Source: Chloroflexota bacterium
GTDB taxonomy: Bacteria; Chloroflexota; Limnocylindria; Limnocylindrales; CSP1-4
NCBI GenBank assembly: GCA_021785115.1
Contig: JAJYGO010000171.1
Span: 1 to 10,519 of the forward strand
Reading direction: 5' to 3'
Length of the DNA stretch: 10,519 bases
Part shown: positions 1 through 6,213 of the stretch, piece after piece
How the letters are laid out: every line of letters begins with the position of its first letter
How positions within the stretch are numbered: position 1 is the stretch's first letter
Translations under genes and position numbers: made by a program
The notes under the pieces: model-generated
What the model was told of the DNA's origin: nothing
The model's database searches: none
Seen by the model: only the letters and a program-made list of their open reading frames with translations

Positions 1-1449
1 TGGGCCTGGATCCTCACCTGGCTGCTGCAGGTGATGCCGCTGTTCTTCTTCGTCGGCGGCTTCGCCAACGCCGCCCGGCTCGAGTCGGGCACGCGCCGCA
101 GCGAGGGGTACGCGGGCTTCGTTCGGGCCCGGTTGGAGCGGATGCTGCGACCGACCGTCGTCTTCATCATCGCCTGGCTCGCGCTCGCCGCGGCGGCGCG
201 CGCGGCCGGCTTTCCCGGCGGCACGCTGACGCTCGCGACGCGGCTCGTGGCGAAGCCGCTGTGGTTCCTCGGGATCTACCTCGCCGTGACGGCCCTCGCG
301 CCCGCGATGCTTGCGCTGCATCGACGCTTCGGCATCGCGGTGCTGGTCGCCCTCGCCCTCGGCGCGGCCGCCGTCGACGCGGTCCGGTTCGGGACCGGCA
401 CGACCGGCATCGGCATCCTGAACTACGCGCTGGTCTGGCTGTTCGCCCACCAGCTCGGCTTCGTGTACCGGGACGGGCGGCTGCCGGGGCGCCCCGCGGT
501 CCGGGTCGCGATGGCCGCGGGCGGGCTGGCGGCGATGATCCTCCTGACGACCGTCGGTGGCTATCCGCACAGCATGGTCGGGCTGCGGGGCGACCCGTTC
601 TCGAACATGGACCCGCCCACGCTCGCACTGCTCGCCCTGACGCTGTGGGAGGTGGGCGCGGCGATGCTGCTGCGGGCGCCGCTCGCGCGGTGGCTGGCGC
701 GGCCGCGGGCGTGGACGCGCGTCGTGGCGGCGAACTCCGTCGTGCTGACCGTGTTCCTGTGGCACCTCACGGCGCTGGTGGTCGTGGCCGCGATCGCGCT
801 CCCTGTCGGGCTACCGCAGCCGGCGGTGGGGTCGTCGGCCTGGTGGCTGCTGCGCCCGGCCTGGCTCGCGATGGCGGGGGTCGCCCTCGCCCTGCTGGTG
901 GCGGTGTTCGCGTGGGCCGAGCGAGGGCGGCGGGCGGGCGCCAGCATGCGGGGGGTCCCGAGGGGCGTCCCGACCGGGGAGGCGTTCGCCCCGCCACGAA
1001 CGCCCGCCGCGCGCGGCGCCGCGACCGGGGCGGCCGCCATCGGGGCCGCGTGTGCGGCCGTCGGGATCCTCGCCCTGTCGTTCACCGGCTTCGACCAGCC
1101 GTTCTCACGGGCGGGCGTCCTGCTCATCGTCGTCCGCATGAACGCCCTGCAGGGCCTCGTCTATCTGGGGGCCGCGTGGGCGCTGCTCCGAGCGACCGAG
1201 GGGGGCGCGCGCCGCGCCCGCAGAGCGGCCGGGCGGCTCGCGGCCGGGTTCGCGATCGTGGCGGCCGCCGGTCCGGCGATGGCCGCGCATCCCGCCTGGA
1301 ACCTTCTCGCCGTGAACGGCGCCGCCTCACTGCTCCAGGCGGCCCTGGCCGTCGCGCTGCTCGCCGTGGCGGCGCGCCGGCGCGGCACGCCCGCGCCGGG
1401 AGAGCCCGCGGGGGACCTCGGGGCGTTCAGGCCTTCGGCGTCAGGGTGA
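1..1449 (+). CDS. Acyltransferase 3 family integral membrane protein, 5'-truncated by the window edge, with a C-terminal membrane extension
   Basis: Reading frame 1 is open from the first base to a TGA at 1447-1449, so the true start lies upstream; the GTG/ATG pair at 31-36 is inside the gene. The visible start, LLQVMPLFFFVGGFANAA, is the segment that follows the first membrane helix in actinobacterial acyltransferase-3 proteins, so roughly 50-60 residues are missing. About ten hydrophobic helices follow, and a FLWHL segment (His codon at 763-765) is typical of the family. Members move acyl groups onto sugars, lipids or peptides at the membrane; the acceptor here is unknown. After a Pro/Ala/Gly-rich linker (about nt 930-1010), the last 120 residues add three or four more helices with an N-A-L-x-x-L-V-Y-L stretch that recalls DUF4383. 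The 3' end overlaps the convergent SnoaL-like gene by 23 bp. Family call is good; the extension's identity is tentative. Confidence 0.85.
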   Translation, partial: WAWILTWLLQVMPLFFFVGGFANAARLESGTRRSEGYAGFVRARLERMLRPTVVFIIAWLALAAAARAAGFPGGTLTLATRLVAKPLWFLGIYLAVTALAPAMLALHRRFGIAVLVALALGAAAVDAVRFGTGTTGIGILNYALVWLFAHQLGFVYRDGRLPGRPAVRVAMAAGGLAAMILLTTVGGYPHSMVGLRGDPFSNMDPPTLALLALTLWEVGAAMLLRAPLARWLARPRAWTRVVAANSVVLTVFLWHLTALVVVAAIALPVGLPQPAVGSSAWWLLRPAWLAMAGVALALLVAVFAWAERGRRAGASMRGVPRGVPTGEAFAPPRTPAARGAATGAAAIGAACAAVGILALSFTGFDQPFSRAGVLLIVVRMNALQGLVYLGAAWALLRATEGGARRARRAAGRLAAGFAIVAAAGPAMAAHPAWNLLAVNGAASLLQAALAVALLAVAARRRGTPAPGEPAGDLGAFRPSASG

Positions 1450-1780
1450 AGCGTGCGGTCTGGACGCGAATCAGCCCATCGCGGAACACGAACGTGTCCA
1501 CGCCGTCCTCGATGCGGTTCGCGTCCGAGTCCGCGCCCCACTCAAGGAGCAGGACATCGTCCTCGAAGATCGTCGTCTTGATGTCCCAGGTGGCGCGCGG
1601 GAGGTCGGCGAGCAGGCCCGCGAACGCCTCCCGGATGTCCGCCCTGCCCCGGACGGCGCCCGCCGGGGTGATCAACACCGCGTCCTCCGCGTAGTCCGAG
1701 GCGATGGCGTCCACATCCTCCGCGCCGAGCGCCTCGCCGTGGTGCTGGAAGACCTCCTCGGGGCTCCGTTCGGCGACCAT
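1427..1780 (-). CDS. SnoaL/NTF2-like (DUF4440-type) small protein
   Basis: This 117-residue protein has the usual length and layout of the SnoaL-like/NTF2 fold. An N-terminal helix pair (SPEEVFQHHGEALGAEDVDAI) is followed by DYAEDAVLITPAG, then RGRADIREAFAGLL, then alternating beta strands ending in FRDGLIRVQTARFTLTPK. These proteins form cone-shaped alpha+beta barrels used as small isomerases, hydrolases, cyclases or plain binding domains. The sequence does not fix which, and stand-alone members often have no assigned reaction. The ATG at 1778-1780 is preceded by a long purine-rich GGGGAGGAGGGG ribosome-binding stretch, which supports this start. The gene converges with the acyltransferase gene, sharing 23 bp at the 3' ends. 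It lies 168 bp downstream of the beta-helix gene on the same strand but has its own possible promoter, so it may be transcribed separately. Fold assignment is good; function is unknown. Confidence 0.85.
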   Translation of the reverse strand: MVAERSPEEVFQHHGEALGAEDVDAIASDYAEDAVLITPAGAVRGRADIREAFAGLLADLPRATWDIKTTIFEDDVLLLEWGADSDANRIEDGVDTFVFRDGLIRVQTARFTLTPKA

Positions 1781-1821
1781 CTTCCCCTCCTCCCCTCCGC
1801 GACGCCCACCATCCTGCGCCC

Positions 1822-1850
1822 ATGCTCGGACGGCGGGTCCGCCCGGTCAA
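1822..1850 (-). promoter_or_regulatory. Possible promoter of the SnoaL-like gene, with an inverted repeat in the spacer
   Basis: Read on the minus strand, TTGACC (1845-1850) is separated by 17 bases from GAGCAT (1822-1827). The -35 is a good match and the -10 is poor: it keeps the conserved A and final T but lacks the first T. The spacer holds GGCGG-AC-CCGCC (1832-1843), a short inverted repeat that could be an operator. The start codon at 1780 is about 40 bases further on. Chance occurrence is quite possible in such GC-rich DNA. Confidence 0.28.
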
Positions 1851-1948
1851 GCCGGCCCCGGAGGCGGGGTGGGGGGGCATGCTCGAGCGGAACCCGGAGG
1901 CAGCGCGGGCCTGACCCCCCGCCGCGGGCCGCCGGATGATCGGGACGG

Positions 1949-4012
1949 TCAGGTCCTGCTCACCCCGATCCCGTCGAGGATCACCGACGCCCCCGAGGAG
2001 AGGACCCTGATGGTGATGGTTCCGGTCCGGATCTTCGGCCAGGAGGCGATCCGGACCAGCGCCTGCTGCTGCACGGTGGAGGAGGCCGTGCGCACGCGCT
2101 TCAGGAACACGCCGTTCAGATAGACGCCGAGGGTCCCCCCGCCTGGACGCATCTGCACCATGAGGCTCAGCCTCCGGATCTCCACACCCCCGATCGCGAC
2201 CGTCGCGCCGCCGCGCCGGGCGACGGTGCAGGTGCCCGCGTAGAGACCCGTCGCCGTCCTCCGCGACCACCCGCCGGTGGAGGCCACGAGCGCACGGTCG
2301 TCGAGGACCACGGCCGTGCACACCTGCCCGCTCCACCGGGACGTGCCCCCCGCACCGACGGCCCTGACCTGGAAGCAGTAGTCGCGCCCGTGGGAGCCGG
2401 TGAATGGGGCCGAGGTCCCCGAGACCGGAGACTGGAGCCACGCGTTGAACGGACCGTTCGGAGGAGCCGAGTGCCGCCGGACCTCGTAGGACGTCGCGCC
2501 CGTCGAGGCCGTCCACCCGACGGTGAACGTCCCACGCTGGAACCACGCGTTCGGCGCGACGATTCGCGGGGTCGGAGGCGGCGGCACGATCACCGCGAAC
2601 TCCTGTGCGCTGCAACCCTGCCCTGCCAGCGTGCGGACGCAGACCGGCCCGGAACCGGTCGCGCCCGCGGGAACCACCGCGGCGACCTGCGCGTCGGAGA
2701 CGATCGAGACCTGCGCGGAAGGCAGCCCGTTGAACGTCACCTCCGTCGCGCCCGTGAATCCGGATCCGTTGATCGTCACCAAACTGCCGGACACGCCCGA
2801 GGTCGGGAAGAAGTCGGTGACGACGGGAGAGGCCGAGGCGGAACACGCGCCGGCCCCGTCCTGCCCGACCCCCTGCCAGCCGGCGAAGTCCACTGTTCGC
2901 TGCGTCGCTCCGTCCCACCACTGCCACTGCTGGCCGCCGCACGAGGGCAGCACGTACGTGTTCGCCGACCAGAGGTTGTTCGCGGTCACGCCGCCGGAGT
3001 GCAGAACCCCATCGAGGGTCGTCGTGCCGGCGAGCGCGATGTGGTTCGAGACCGCCTGGTTGTTCGCGTTCTCGTAGGCTCCGCCGGTCCTGCACGCTCC
3101 GGTTCCCGGCGAGGTCGTACGGCCGTTGCCGACCATTCGGATGCCCTGAAGGGCCCCGGGGGGCGCCGAGACGTCGTTGGACTGCACGGTGACGTCGTGG
3201 GAGTTCACCACGTCGATCTGCCCTCCCGAGCCGCCGGCGACGGCGTTGCCGACCACAGTGCCATGGCAGCTGATCTCGACCCGCACGTCGTCCCCGGCGT
3301 TGTTCGAGACGGTGTTCCCGACCAGGCGGAAGTCCTGGGTGTCGATGTCGAGCCACAGCCCTCCCCCGCCACCGTTGCCGACGAAGGAGCTGTCCTGCAC
3401 CAGCAGGCCGACGACGCCGTTGAACTTCGCTCCGCCCGAGTACCCGGGCCCGAACGAAGGGTCCGTCGGGTTGCCGGTGACGGTGGTGGACACGACTCGC
3501 AGGCTGGTGACGTACACGGCCCGCAGCCCGAACTGGCCGTTGTCTGCGGCGACGGAGCCCTCCACGACCACGTCGGAACCCTCCACGGCGATCCCAACCT
3601 TCCCGGCCTGGCGAGCGGTCACATCCCGGACCACCCATCGGTCACCCGTGCGGACGTCCGCGTACGAGGCCCCCTGCAGGATGAGGTGGTTCAGCACCAC
3701 CCCGTCCGGCCCGTTCAACCCGTCCAGACAGTACGTGTCGCGGCACTCGAGCACGGGGACGGAGCGGTCGATGCCCACGATCGCCTGCCCGGCGCGAGGA
3801 ACCAGGCGCGCGCGAACGACGTACCGCCCGCCCTGGAGGCAGATCGTGGCCCCCGCCGGGGAGTTCTCGAGCGCCGCCTGGATGCTGTCGCCGGGGGCGA
3901 CGGTCCTGGCGCAGCCGGAGGCGCCGGCCCTCGGCGAGGAGGTGTCGGCTCCGGCTTCCGGCACCGACAGCAGGACGATCGCCAGGGCGGTCCCGACCGT
4001 GAGCGTTCGCAT
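1949..4012 (-). CDS. Secreted right-handed parallel beta-helix protein with IPT/TIG and fibronectin type III domains
   Basis: This 687-residue protein starts at the ATG at 4010-4012, chosen because GGAGG lies five bases upstream. The ATG four codons earlier (4024) lacks a good site. A signal peptide (MRTLTVGTALAIVLLSV, likely cut after AGA near residue 22) marks export. Residues ~35-90 (GDSIQAALENSPAGATICLQ, then GGRY and a GQAIVGID turn) are the usual entry to a pectate-lyase-like beta-helix. The helix continues to about 370 with many V-x-x-N and G-N-x-V coils. An IPT/TIG domain (~393-474: FFPTSGVSGSLVTINGSGF) is followed by an FN3 domain (~478-567: GWTASTGATSYEVRR). The C-terminal beta domain (~570-687) ends in VILDGIGVSR, a layout known from other actinobacterial secreted proteins. 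Such proteins bind or cleave surface polysaccharides, but I see no clear lyase or hydrolase catalytic set. There is no cell-wall anchor or final transmembrane helix, so it is probably released. Architecture is confident; substrate is unknown. Confidence 0.88.
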   Translation of the reverse strand: MRTLTVGTALAIVLLSVPEAGADTSSPRAGASGCARTVAPGDSIQAALENSPAGATICLQGGRYVVRARLVPRAGQAIVGIDRSVPVLECRDTYCLDGLNGPDGVVLNHLILQGASYADVRTGDRWVVRDVTARQAGKVGIAVEGSDVVVEGSVAADNGQFGLRAVYVTSLRVVSTTVTGNPTDPSFGPGYSGGAKFNGVVGLLVQDSSFVGNGGGGGLWLDIDTQDFRLVGNTVSNNAGDDVRVEISCHGTVVGNAVAGGSGGQIDVVNSHDVTVQSNDVSAPPGALQGIRMVGNGRTTSPGTGACRTGGAYENANNQAVSNHIALAGTTTLDGVLHSGGVTANNLWSANTYVLPSCGGQQWQWWDGATQRTVDFAGWQGVGQDGAGACSASASPVVTDFFPTSGVSGSLVTINGSGFTGATEVTFNGLPSAQVSIVSDAQVAAVVPAGATGSGPVCVRTLAGQGCSAQEFAVIVPPPPTPRIVAPNAWFQRGTFTVGWTASTGATSYEVRRHSAPPNGPFNAWLQSPVSGTSAPFTGSHGRDYCFQVRAVGAGGTSRWSGQVCTAVVLDDRALVASTGGWSRRTATGLYAGTCTVARRGGATVAIGGVEIRRLSLMVQMRPGGGTLGVYLNGVFLKRVRTASSTVQQQALVRIASWPKIRTGTITIRVLSSGASVILDGIGVSRT

Positions 4013-4017
4013 GCCGG

Positions 4018-4022
4018 CCTCC
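4018..4022 (-). promoter_or_regulatory. Shine-Dalgarno site deciding the beta-helix start
   Basis: GGAGG on the minus strand sits five bases before the ATG at 4010-4012 and overlaps the upstream in-frame ATG (4022-4024). The upstream ATG has only a weak, distant AAAGGG. The downstream ATG also gives a normal signal peptide beginning MRTL, so it is preferred. Confidence 0.7.
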
Positions 4023-4042
4023 ATCGCTCGCGAGACCCTTTC

Positions 4043-4072
4043 ACCCTATTCGCTCGCCGTGAGCCCGGGCAA
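4043..4072 (-). promoter_or_regulatory. Candidate promoter of the beta-helix gene (TTGCCC-18-TAGGGT)
   Basis: On the minus strand TTGCCC (4067-4072) lies 18 bases before TAGGGT (4043-4048). TAGGGT fits the actinobacterial -10 pattern TANNNT well; the -35 matches four of six consensus bases. Transcription would begin near 4036, leaving a leader of about 24 bases to the start codon at 4012, with room for the GGAGG site. The palindrome CTCGCGAG (4027-4034) lies right at the predicted start of the transcript. This is inference from spacing and consensus only. Confidence 0.45.
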
Positions 4073-4083
4073 CAGGCCTGCTC

Positions 4084-4124
4084 CCCACGGGCTCCCCCAC
4101 GGGCGAATGGCACCACCCACGGGC
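4084..4124 (-). repeat. Three direct copies of GCCCGTGGG upstream of the beta-helix promoter
   Basis: The nine-base word GCCCGTGGG (minus strand) occurs exactly at 4084-4092, 4096-4104 and 4116-4124. The start-to-start spacings are 12 and 20 bases. All copies point the same way and lie 12-52 bases upstream of the candidate -35, where an activator would bind. The second and third copies share eleven bases (TCGCCCGTGGG). The region also separates the lipoprotein stop (4162) from the beta-helix gene. A regulator-binding array is the likely role, but no regulator gene is visible in the window. Confidence 0.55.
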
Positions 4125-4161
4125 GACGCGACCGGCCCCTCCCTCCCCTGCGAACGGCTCC

Positions 4162-4572
4162 CTATTGCGGGCGAAGCTCGCCGGACGTGGTCGCCGTGAC
4201 CGTCGCCGCGTAGACGGTCGGGGGACACCCGGGCCCGTTGGGCTGGACTCGGTGCAGGCGAACGCGCGCCGATGCATCGAAGATGCGCCGCCCCGAGGCG
4301 CCCGTCACCCGCAGCCCGACCAGAACCTCGCGAGGACCCCGAATCCCGGGGTTGTCGACGATGAACAACGGGACGGAGGTGGCGTCGAACGTCCGGGTGA
4401 CGCAGTAGGCCTCCACACATCCGGTCGCGCGAACCGGTCCGCTGGCTCCAGCAAGGATGCCGTCGAGCCGGAACTCGACGCCGGGCTCTGCCCCGATCAG
4501 CGTGCACGGCCGGGGCCCCCCGCAGGCAGGGACGACCGCCAACAACGCCACGAGAACCAGCACCCTGCGCAC
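4162..4572 (-). CDS. Small predicted lipoprotein of unknown function
   Basis: This 136-residue protein begins at a GTG (4570-4572). Its first 17 residues, MRRVLVLVALLAVVPAC, form a lipoprotein signal with a V-P-A-C lipobox, so Cys17 would be lipid-modified and the mature ~120 residues held on the outer face of the membrane. Four further Cys (an early one in GGPRPC, the pair in GCVEAYC and one in NGPGCPP) could form disulfides. The body is mostly beta-like, with an Ig-type pattern (GVEFRLDGI, VLVGLRVTGASGRRIFDASARVRL) ending in a QPNGPGCPP motif. From memory this resembles uncharacterised actinobacterial secreted proteins. No strong ribosome-binding site is visible. The gene starts almost exactly where the integrase fragment ends, so its promoter lies inside integrase-derived DNA. 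It reads in the same direction as the secreted beta-helix gene, 149 bp upstream of it, but the repeats and promoter between them suggest separate control. Confidence 0.72.
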   Translation of the reverse strand: MRRVLVLVALLAVVPACGGPRPCTLIGAEPGVEFRLDGILAGASGPVRATGCVEAYCVTRTFDATSVPLFIVDNPGIRGPREVLVGLRVTGASGRRIFDASARVRLHRVQPNGPGCPPTVYAATVTATTSGELRPQ

Positions 4573-4577
4573 ACTCG

Positions 4578-5081
4578 TTCGACGCGGACGGAGCCGGATT
4601 CGGTTCAGGTGATTCCCCCATGGGACGCACGAACTTCCGCCGGCGCTTCTTCATCCCCGCCGTCGTCGCCGCGGGCCTCGGCCAGATGGTGCGCCGGGAT
4701 GGTGGCAGGGGCCGGGCGCGAACGGTCTACGAGGGGATCCGCTTCCATGACCTGCGGCACACGGCGGCGACCCTCGCGATCGCGGCCGGCGCCCACCCGA
4801 AGGCCATCCAGGAGCGCCTCGGGCACTCCTCGATCACGACGACGCTCGACCGCTACGGCCACCTGTTCCCGGCGCTTGACGAGGAGCTCGCCGAGCGCCT
4901 CGACGCGATGAGTCGCATCACTCCTGCCAGATGGATGCCAGATGAGCGGGCGGACGGGTCGGCGTCAGGTGGTATCGAAGCCCAAACAGGGCCGCTGACC
5001 AGTGGTTTCCTCTTGTGGGCGCTGAGGGTCTCGAACCCCCGACCTCCGCCTTGTAAGGGCGGCGCTCTACCACTGAGCTAA
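4578..5081 (+). pseudogene. Tyrosine recombinase/integrase, C-terminal remnant abutting tRNA-Val
   Basis: Only about the last third of a phage/ICE-type tyrosine integrase remains. The frame holds NFRRRFFIPAVVAAGL, the usual lead-in to the catalytic core. It is followed by FHDLRHTAAT (His 4746-4748, Arg 4755-4757), ERLGHSSITTT (His 4824-4826) and LDRYGHLFP (nucleophile Tyr 4854-4856). The N-terminal DNA-binding domains and the first catalytic Arg box are absent, so the product cannot be an active recombinase. Integrase-like sequence seems to extend upstream of the ATG at 4620, back to about 4578, before homology is lost. The frame then runs into tRNA-Val, and its last ~23 codons (ending NPRPPPCKGGALPLS) are the antisense of the tRNA, with TAA at 5079-5081. 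Integrases placed this way use the tRNA 3' end as attachment site. The 5' boundary is approximate. Confidence 0.82.
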
Positions 5082-5087
5082 GCGCCC
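5016..5087 (-). tRNA. tRNA-Val (anticodon TAC)
   Basis: The minus strand folds as a complete cloverleaf. The acceptor stem is GGGCGCT/AGCGCCC and the D arm GCTC...GAGC. The anticodon stem CCGCC/GGCGG carries the loop CTTACAA, which gives anticodon TAC and reads GUA and other valine codons. The T arm is GGGGG-TTCGAGA-CCCTC with one G-T pair. The discriminator is A (5016). No CCA is encoded: the next three bases read CAA, so the CCA-adding enzyme must finish it. The 3' half overlaps the end of the integrase remnant, marking it as a used attachment site. The likely source of transcript is its own promoter or read-through from the zinc-ribbon gene 24 bp upstream. Confidence 0.96.
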
Positions 5088-5106
5088 GAGCGGCACTCGA
5101 CGCCGC

Positions 5107-5128
5107 CGGGCTCAGCGTACGGAGCCCG
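5107..5128 (-). terminator. Hairpin across the zinc-ribbon stop codon, possible terminator or processing stem
   Basis: CGGGCTC (5122-5128, minus-strand sense) pairs with GAGCCCG (5107-5113) around an eight-base loop. The stem spans the TGA of the zinc-ribbon gene (5112-5114) and ends about 20 bases before the tRNA 5' end. There is no U tract. It could reduce read-through into the tRNA or help its 5' processing, or it may simply be a GC-rich coincidence. Confidence 0.3.
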
Positions 5129-5387
5129 CATCCCCCGCGGCCGGCAGCAGCGACTGCACCGCGCCGCACTGGCGGCAGACCACCTCGCCGAGCATGACCG
5201 AGAGCCGGATGGCGCCGCAGCGCCGGCACCGGTCGAGTCCCTCCGCCCAGTTCGGCCGCTCCATCTGGCAGCCCGGGCAGATGAGCACCTGACGTCCGCG
5301 GGCCGCCGCTCGCATCCACTGGACGTCTCGCTTGTCCGGATCGTAGGTGGGGCGGCCGCAGAGCTCGCAGCCCACACGGGTAGGCAT
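5112..5387 (-). CDS. Small double zinc-ribbon protein
   Basis: The start is set at the ATG at 5385-5387, giving 91 residues. GAGG lies seven bases upstream, and the earlier in-frame ATG (5480) would run the gene through the strong hairpin at 5443-5474. Four CxxC knuckles are visible in order: CELC near residue 7, CPGC near 38, CRRC near 54 and CRQC near 71. They can build two four-Cys zinc sites, each a rubredoxin-like zinc ribbon. The first half (CGRPTYDPDKRDVQWMRA, then GRQVLICPGCQ) matches, from memory, a small actinobacterial zinc-ribbon family of unknown role. Candidate roles are nucleic-acid or protein binding. There is no catalytic domain, signal peptide or membrane segment, so it is probably cytoplasmic. 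It lies between the tRNA and the permease/ligase operon and is probably a separate transcription unit. Confidence 0.8.
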   Translation of the reverse strand: MPTRVGCELCGRPTYDPDKRDVQWMRAAARGRQVLICPGCQMERPNWAEGLDRCRRCGAIRLSVMLGEVVCRQCGAVQSLLPAAGDAGSVR

Positions 5388-5410
5388 CCCGGCCTCGTTC
5401 ACAGCCCCGC

Positions 5411-5440
5411 ATGGTACCGCGAAGCGGTCCGATCCTGGAA
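5411..5440 (-). promoter_or_regulatory. Weak candidate promoter of the zinc-ribbon gene
   Basis: TACCAT (5411-5416, minus sense) fits the TANNNT -10 pattern and would start a transcript about 17 bases before the ATG at 5387. The best -35, TTCCAG (5435-5440, 18-base spacer), is poor. A short inverted repeat ACCGC-TTC-GCGGT (5416-5428) fills part of the spacer. It is recorded because the gene follows a probable terminator and so needs its own promoter. Confidence 0.25.
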
Positions 5441-5442
5441 CG

Positions 5443-5474
5443 GCGTGGGGCCCGCCCGCCGGCGGGCCCCACGC
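5443..5474 (-). terminator. Perfect 14-bp hairpin, probable terminator of the ligase/permease/cyclase operon
   Basis: GCGTGGGGCCCGCC (minus strand 5474-5461) pairs without mismatch with its complement at 5456-5443 around a four-base loop. It begins 18 bases after the cyclase stop (5493-5495) and lies upstream of the zinc-ribbon gene, exactly where the operon should end. There is no following U tract; such I-shaped hairpins are common as terminators in GC-rich actinobacteria. The palindrome would work on either strand. Confidence 0.7.
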
Positions 5475-5492
5475 GCCCACTCCCCCGCGCCG

Positions 5493-6188
5493 CTACGGCA
5501 CCAGCGCCAGGACCCGAGCCGGCGAGCCCGACCCGTCGACGAGCTTCAGCACCCCGGCCATGACGAGCGCCCCGGTCGGCGGCACCGACTTCAGGTTCGT
5601 CAGGTTCTCGAGGTGCCAGACGCCCTTCGGCAGCGACACCTGCTTGTGGACCGGGAACTCCGCCGCGACGCCGGCGTCGATCCCGAGCGTGTCGATCCCG
5701 AGGCCCGCGACCCTCCGCTCGTCCACGAGGTACCGGGCCGACTCCACGCCGAACCCCGGGAACCGCAGGTCGCCGGGGAGCCGCCCGTAGCGATAGGGAT
5801 CGGCGCTGAACTCCTCCCAGCCCGTGCGCAGCAGCACGGCCGATCCCTCGGGGACCGCCCCGTGCTCCGCCTCCCACCGCTGGACCTGCTCCACCGTCAG
5901 CACCGCGTCGACGTCCTCCGGCGACAGATCCCCGCTGATGTCGATCACGACCGCCGGACACACGAGCGTCTCGGCCGGAACCTCGTGGGTGCACGGCCCC
6001 TCGACCATGTGGCACGGCGCGTCGAAGTGGGTCCCCGTGTGCTCCCACAGCATGACCTTGCGCGCATAGAAGCCGTCGCGCTCGAGCGTCACGCCGACCT
6101 CGGCCTCCGGGGCCGGGCACCCCGGCCACATCACGGTGTCGGGCCCGATCGGCAGCGTCAGGTCGACCACTCGGTATCCGTCCAGCAT
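5493..6188 (-). CDS. Cyclase-family metal-dependent hydrolase (kynurenine formamidase/isatin hydrolase superfamily)
   Basis: This 231-residue protein has the full length of the cyclase family (PF04199). The N-terminal VVDLTLPIGPDT strand is followed by the metal signature HTGTHFDAPCH at residues 50-60, giving His50, His54 and Asp56 as metal ligands and His60 as probable catalytic base. Near the C-terminus His181 (PVHK) and Glu194 (WHLENLTNL) complete the family's usual second set. Members hydrolyse N-formylkynurenine, isatin, arylformamides or other cyclic or linear amides; the substrate cannot be chosen here. No kynurenine-pathway gene is nearby, so KynB is only one option. The ATG at 6186-6188 follows GGAGG by eight bases. 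It is the last gene of the operon, 25 bp after the permease, and a strong hairpin follows it. That context suggests it acts on the imported compound or on a product of the ligase/amidohydrolase pair. Confidence 0.9.
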   Translation of the reverse strand: MLDGYRVVDLTLPIGPDTVMWPGCPAPEAEVGVTLERDGFYARKVMLWEHTGTHFDAPCHMVEGPCTHEVPAETLVCPAVVIDISGDLSPEDVDAVLTVEQVQRWEAEHGAVPEGSAVLLRTGWEEFSADPYRYGRLPGDLRFPGFGVESARYLVDERRVAGLGIDTLGIDAGVAAEFPVHKQVSLPKGVWHLENLTNLKSVPPTGALVMAGVLKLVDGSGSPARVLALVP

Positions 6189-6213
6189 TCCCCGTCCTCC
6201 CTCCGTCCGGCCG

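Noticed and set aside
1856..1869. CCCCG-GAGG-CGGGG hairpin as terminator of the beta-helix gene
   Set aside because: The stem is only five base pairs, lies about 80 bases after the stop with no U tract, and is likely by chance at this GC content.
1542..3638. Long minus-strand frame of about 700 codons across the beta-helix gene
   Set aside because: Its product is an Arg/Gly-rich shadow without domains. The other frame gives a signal peptide, beta-helix, IPT and FN3 domains.
2390..4213. Long plus-strand frame opposite the beta-helix gene
   Set aside because: High GC removes stops from antisense frames. Composition is Arg/Gly/Pro-rich and no motif is visible.
1..4577. Second copy of the tRNA 3' end as the distal attachment site, or a CRISPR array
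   Set aside because: I saw no repeat of the tRNA T-arm/acceptor sequence and no regularly spaced repeats here. The distal site may be outside the window or lost.
5016..5081. Peptide NPRPPPCKGGALPLS as a conserved protein motif
   Set aside because: It is the antisense translation of the tRNA-Val gene, a common artefact, not a protein domain.
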